The notes under the pieces are model-generated. The model saw only the letters and a list, made by a program, of their open reading frames with translations, ran no database searches and was not told the DNA's origin. From positions 1-6,242 of the forward strand of contig CAIYKK010000589.1 in NCBI GenBank assembly GCA_903926695.1: a stretch of 6,242 nt of DNA. Direction: 5' to 3'. The stretch is from an uncultured Burkholderiales bacterium (GTDB lineage: Bacteria > Pseudomonadota > Gammaproteobacteria > Burkholderiales > Burkholderiaceae_C). The position numbers and the translations under genes were made by a program. Each line of letters begins with the position of its first letter. Position 1 is the stretch's first letter. This document shows, piece by piece, positions 5,692 to 6,242 of this stretch.

Positions 5692-6242
5692 TTAAACCTT
5701 CCTTCCCAAACGCCGGTAGCGCAGGTCAAAAGCATCTTCGCCGCCTTCCATCACGCTGCAAACTTCATCGCGCATTTTCTGGTTTTGCAACGACCCGGAT
5801 TGACTGATAAAACATTGCGAATTGAAATCGAGCGCGTAAATCATTTCCGCATCGCCATTGACGACGATGTTCGGGTTGTGCGTGACGATGATGAGCTGGC
5901 GGCGCTGCTTGTTGGCGCGGATTTGCCGCACCACCAGGTCGTAAATCAGATGGTTGTCTAAATCGTCTTCGGGCTGGTCGAGCACCAAAGGTTCCGTGCC
6001 GTGCGCCAGCAGGAAAGCCAGCATGGCGGCGGCCCGCTGGCCCTGCGAGGCTTGCCCAATAGGCTCAAAATTTTGGCCGTTGCCTTTGCGGCTGTATTCC
6101 ACTTTCAAGCCATCCTCGGGAAACCAGCAGAGGATACGGTCAATGAATTCAGGGCTTTTTTCCGCCTCAGTCATGAGACGCTTGTTAAACCATGCGCGAA
6201 ACTCATTGTCACCACGCGCTGCTTTGTCCAGTCGTCTTTGCA
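5692..6242 (-). CDS. ABC/SMC-type ATPase, C-terminal part (TrlF/Ppl-like), N-terminus outside window
   Basis: The frame is open from the right edge of the window: 22 codons without a stop precede the first in-window ATG at 6174, and they continue the helical pattern, so the gene is cut at its 5' end and 6174 is not its start. The 182 visible residues (numbered from base 6240) hold the C-terminal half of an ABC ATPase head: signature loop ASQGQRAAAM at 64-73, Walker B and D-loop PLVLDQPEDDLDN at 84-96, and switch histidine H121 in IIVTHNPNIV at 117-126. The tail MEGGEDAFDLRYRRLG at 164-179 is like that of TrlF-family proteins, which carry an N-terminal PHP phosphoesterase domain and are linked to phage defence (Ppl). 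The Walker A and any PHP or coiled-coil region lie beyond the edge, so a RecN/SMC-like or OLD-like architecture remains possible. It is followed after two bases by the AlbA_2 gene. Confidence 0.88.
   Translation of the reverse strand, partial: QRRLDKAARGDNEFRAWFNKRLMTEAEKSPEFIDRILCWFPEDGLKVEYSRKGNGQNFEPIGQASQGQRAAAMLAFLLAHGTEPLVLDQPEDDLDNHLIYDLVVRQIRANKQRRQLIIVTHNPNIVVNGDAEMIYALDFNSQCFISQSGSLQNQKMRDEVCSVMEGGEDAFDLRYRRLGRKV
5697..5704 (-). promoter_or_regulatory. Ribosome binding site of the AlbA_2 gene, inside the end of the ATPase gene
   Basis: AAGGAAGG sits within the last codons of the upstream ATPase gene, followed by seven bases (which contain that gene's TAA) and the ATG at 5689. A strong site placed across the preceding stop suggests that ribosomes finishing the ATPase re-initiate on this gene, keeping the two proteins in fixed ratio. 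Confidence 0.65.

Noticed and set aside
4652..5695. A 347-codon open frame on the plus strand opposite the AlbA_2 gene
   Set aside because: Antisense shadow of a gene with AlbA_2 and GHKL motifs; the R/H/Q/A-rich translation shows no motif of its own.
5692..6174. ATPase gene starting at the ATG at 6174 as a complete 160-residue protein
   Set aside because: The frame stays open to the window edge, the upstream residues continue the same domain, and the Walker A that an ABC ATPase needs would be missing.

Overview
The window looks like a Betaproteobacterium, most likely Burkholderiales and close to Comamonadaceae (Polaromonas/Rhodoferax type). This rests on the fairly high GC content with GC-biased third codon positions, the protein families present and the overall look of the proteins. 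No database search was possible, so the taxon is an inference. All six genes I can support lie on the minus strand and are tightly packed. There is no RNA gene, CRISPR array, insertion sequence or gene-free stretch over 300 bases; the longest gap is about 80 bases.

In transcription order (right to left) the window opens at 6242-5692 with the C-terminal part of an ABC/SMC-type ATPase whose N-terminus lies outside. It resembles the ATPase end of TrlF/Ppl-type PHP-ATPase proteins. Two bases after its stop comes a complete 418-residue AlbA_2/Schlafen-like protein with a GHKL-type ATPase domain (5689-4433). This pair has the look of an accessory defence or nucleic-acid-sensing module and is the most interesting part of the window.

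After a 37-base gap comes a metabolic and housekeeping series. It starts with hydroxymethylglutaryl-CoA lyase (4395-3466), with the catalytic residues of the family intact and a GTG start. Next is a YbaK-type aminoacyl-tRNA trans-editing domain fused to a four-cysteine DUF1289 domain (3386-2637). This gene overlaps by ATGA the gene for a 2-hydroxychromene-2-carboxylate isomerase-like protein of the thioredoxin-fold DsbA/GST-kappa family (2640-1885). The window ends with a nearly complete DUF294 protein (1816 to base 1, running off the edge), with domain order cyclic-nucleotide-binding-like, CBS pair, nucleotidyltransferase, DUF294 C-terminal.

How the genes work together: the lyase performs the last step of leucine degradation, and the isomerase suggests aromatic-ring catabolism or a related glutathione-dependent reaction. 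The YbaK-DUF1289 and isomerase proteins are translationally coupled, but no shared pathway is evident. The DUF294 protein is probably a sensor-regulator. The ATPase/AlbA_2 pair has no visible metabolic link to the rest and may be a separate accessory insertion upstream of the lyase.
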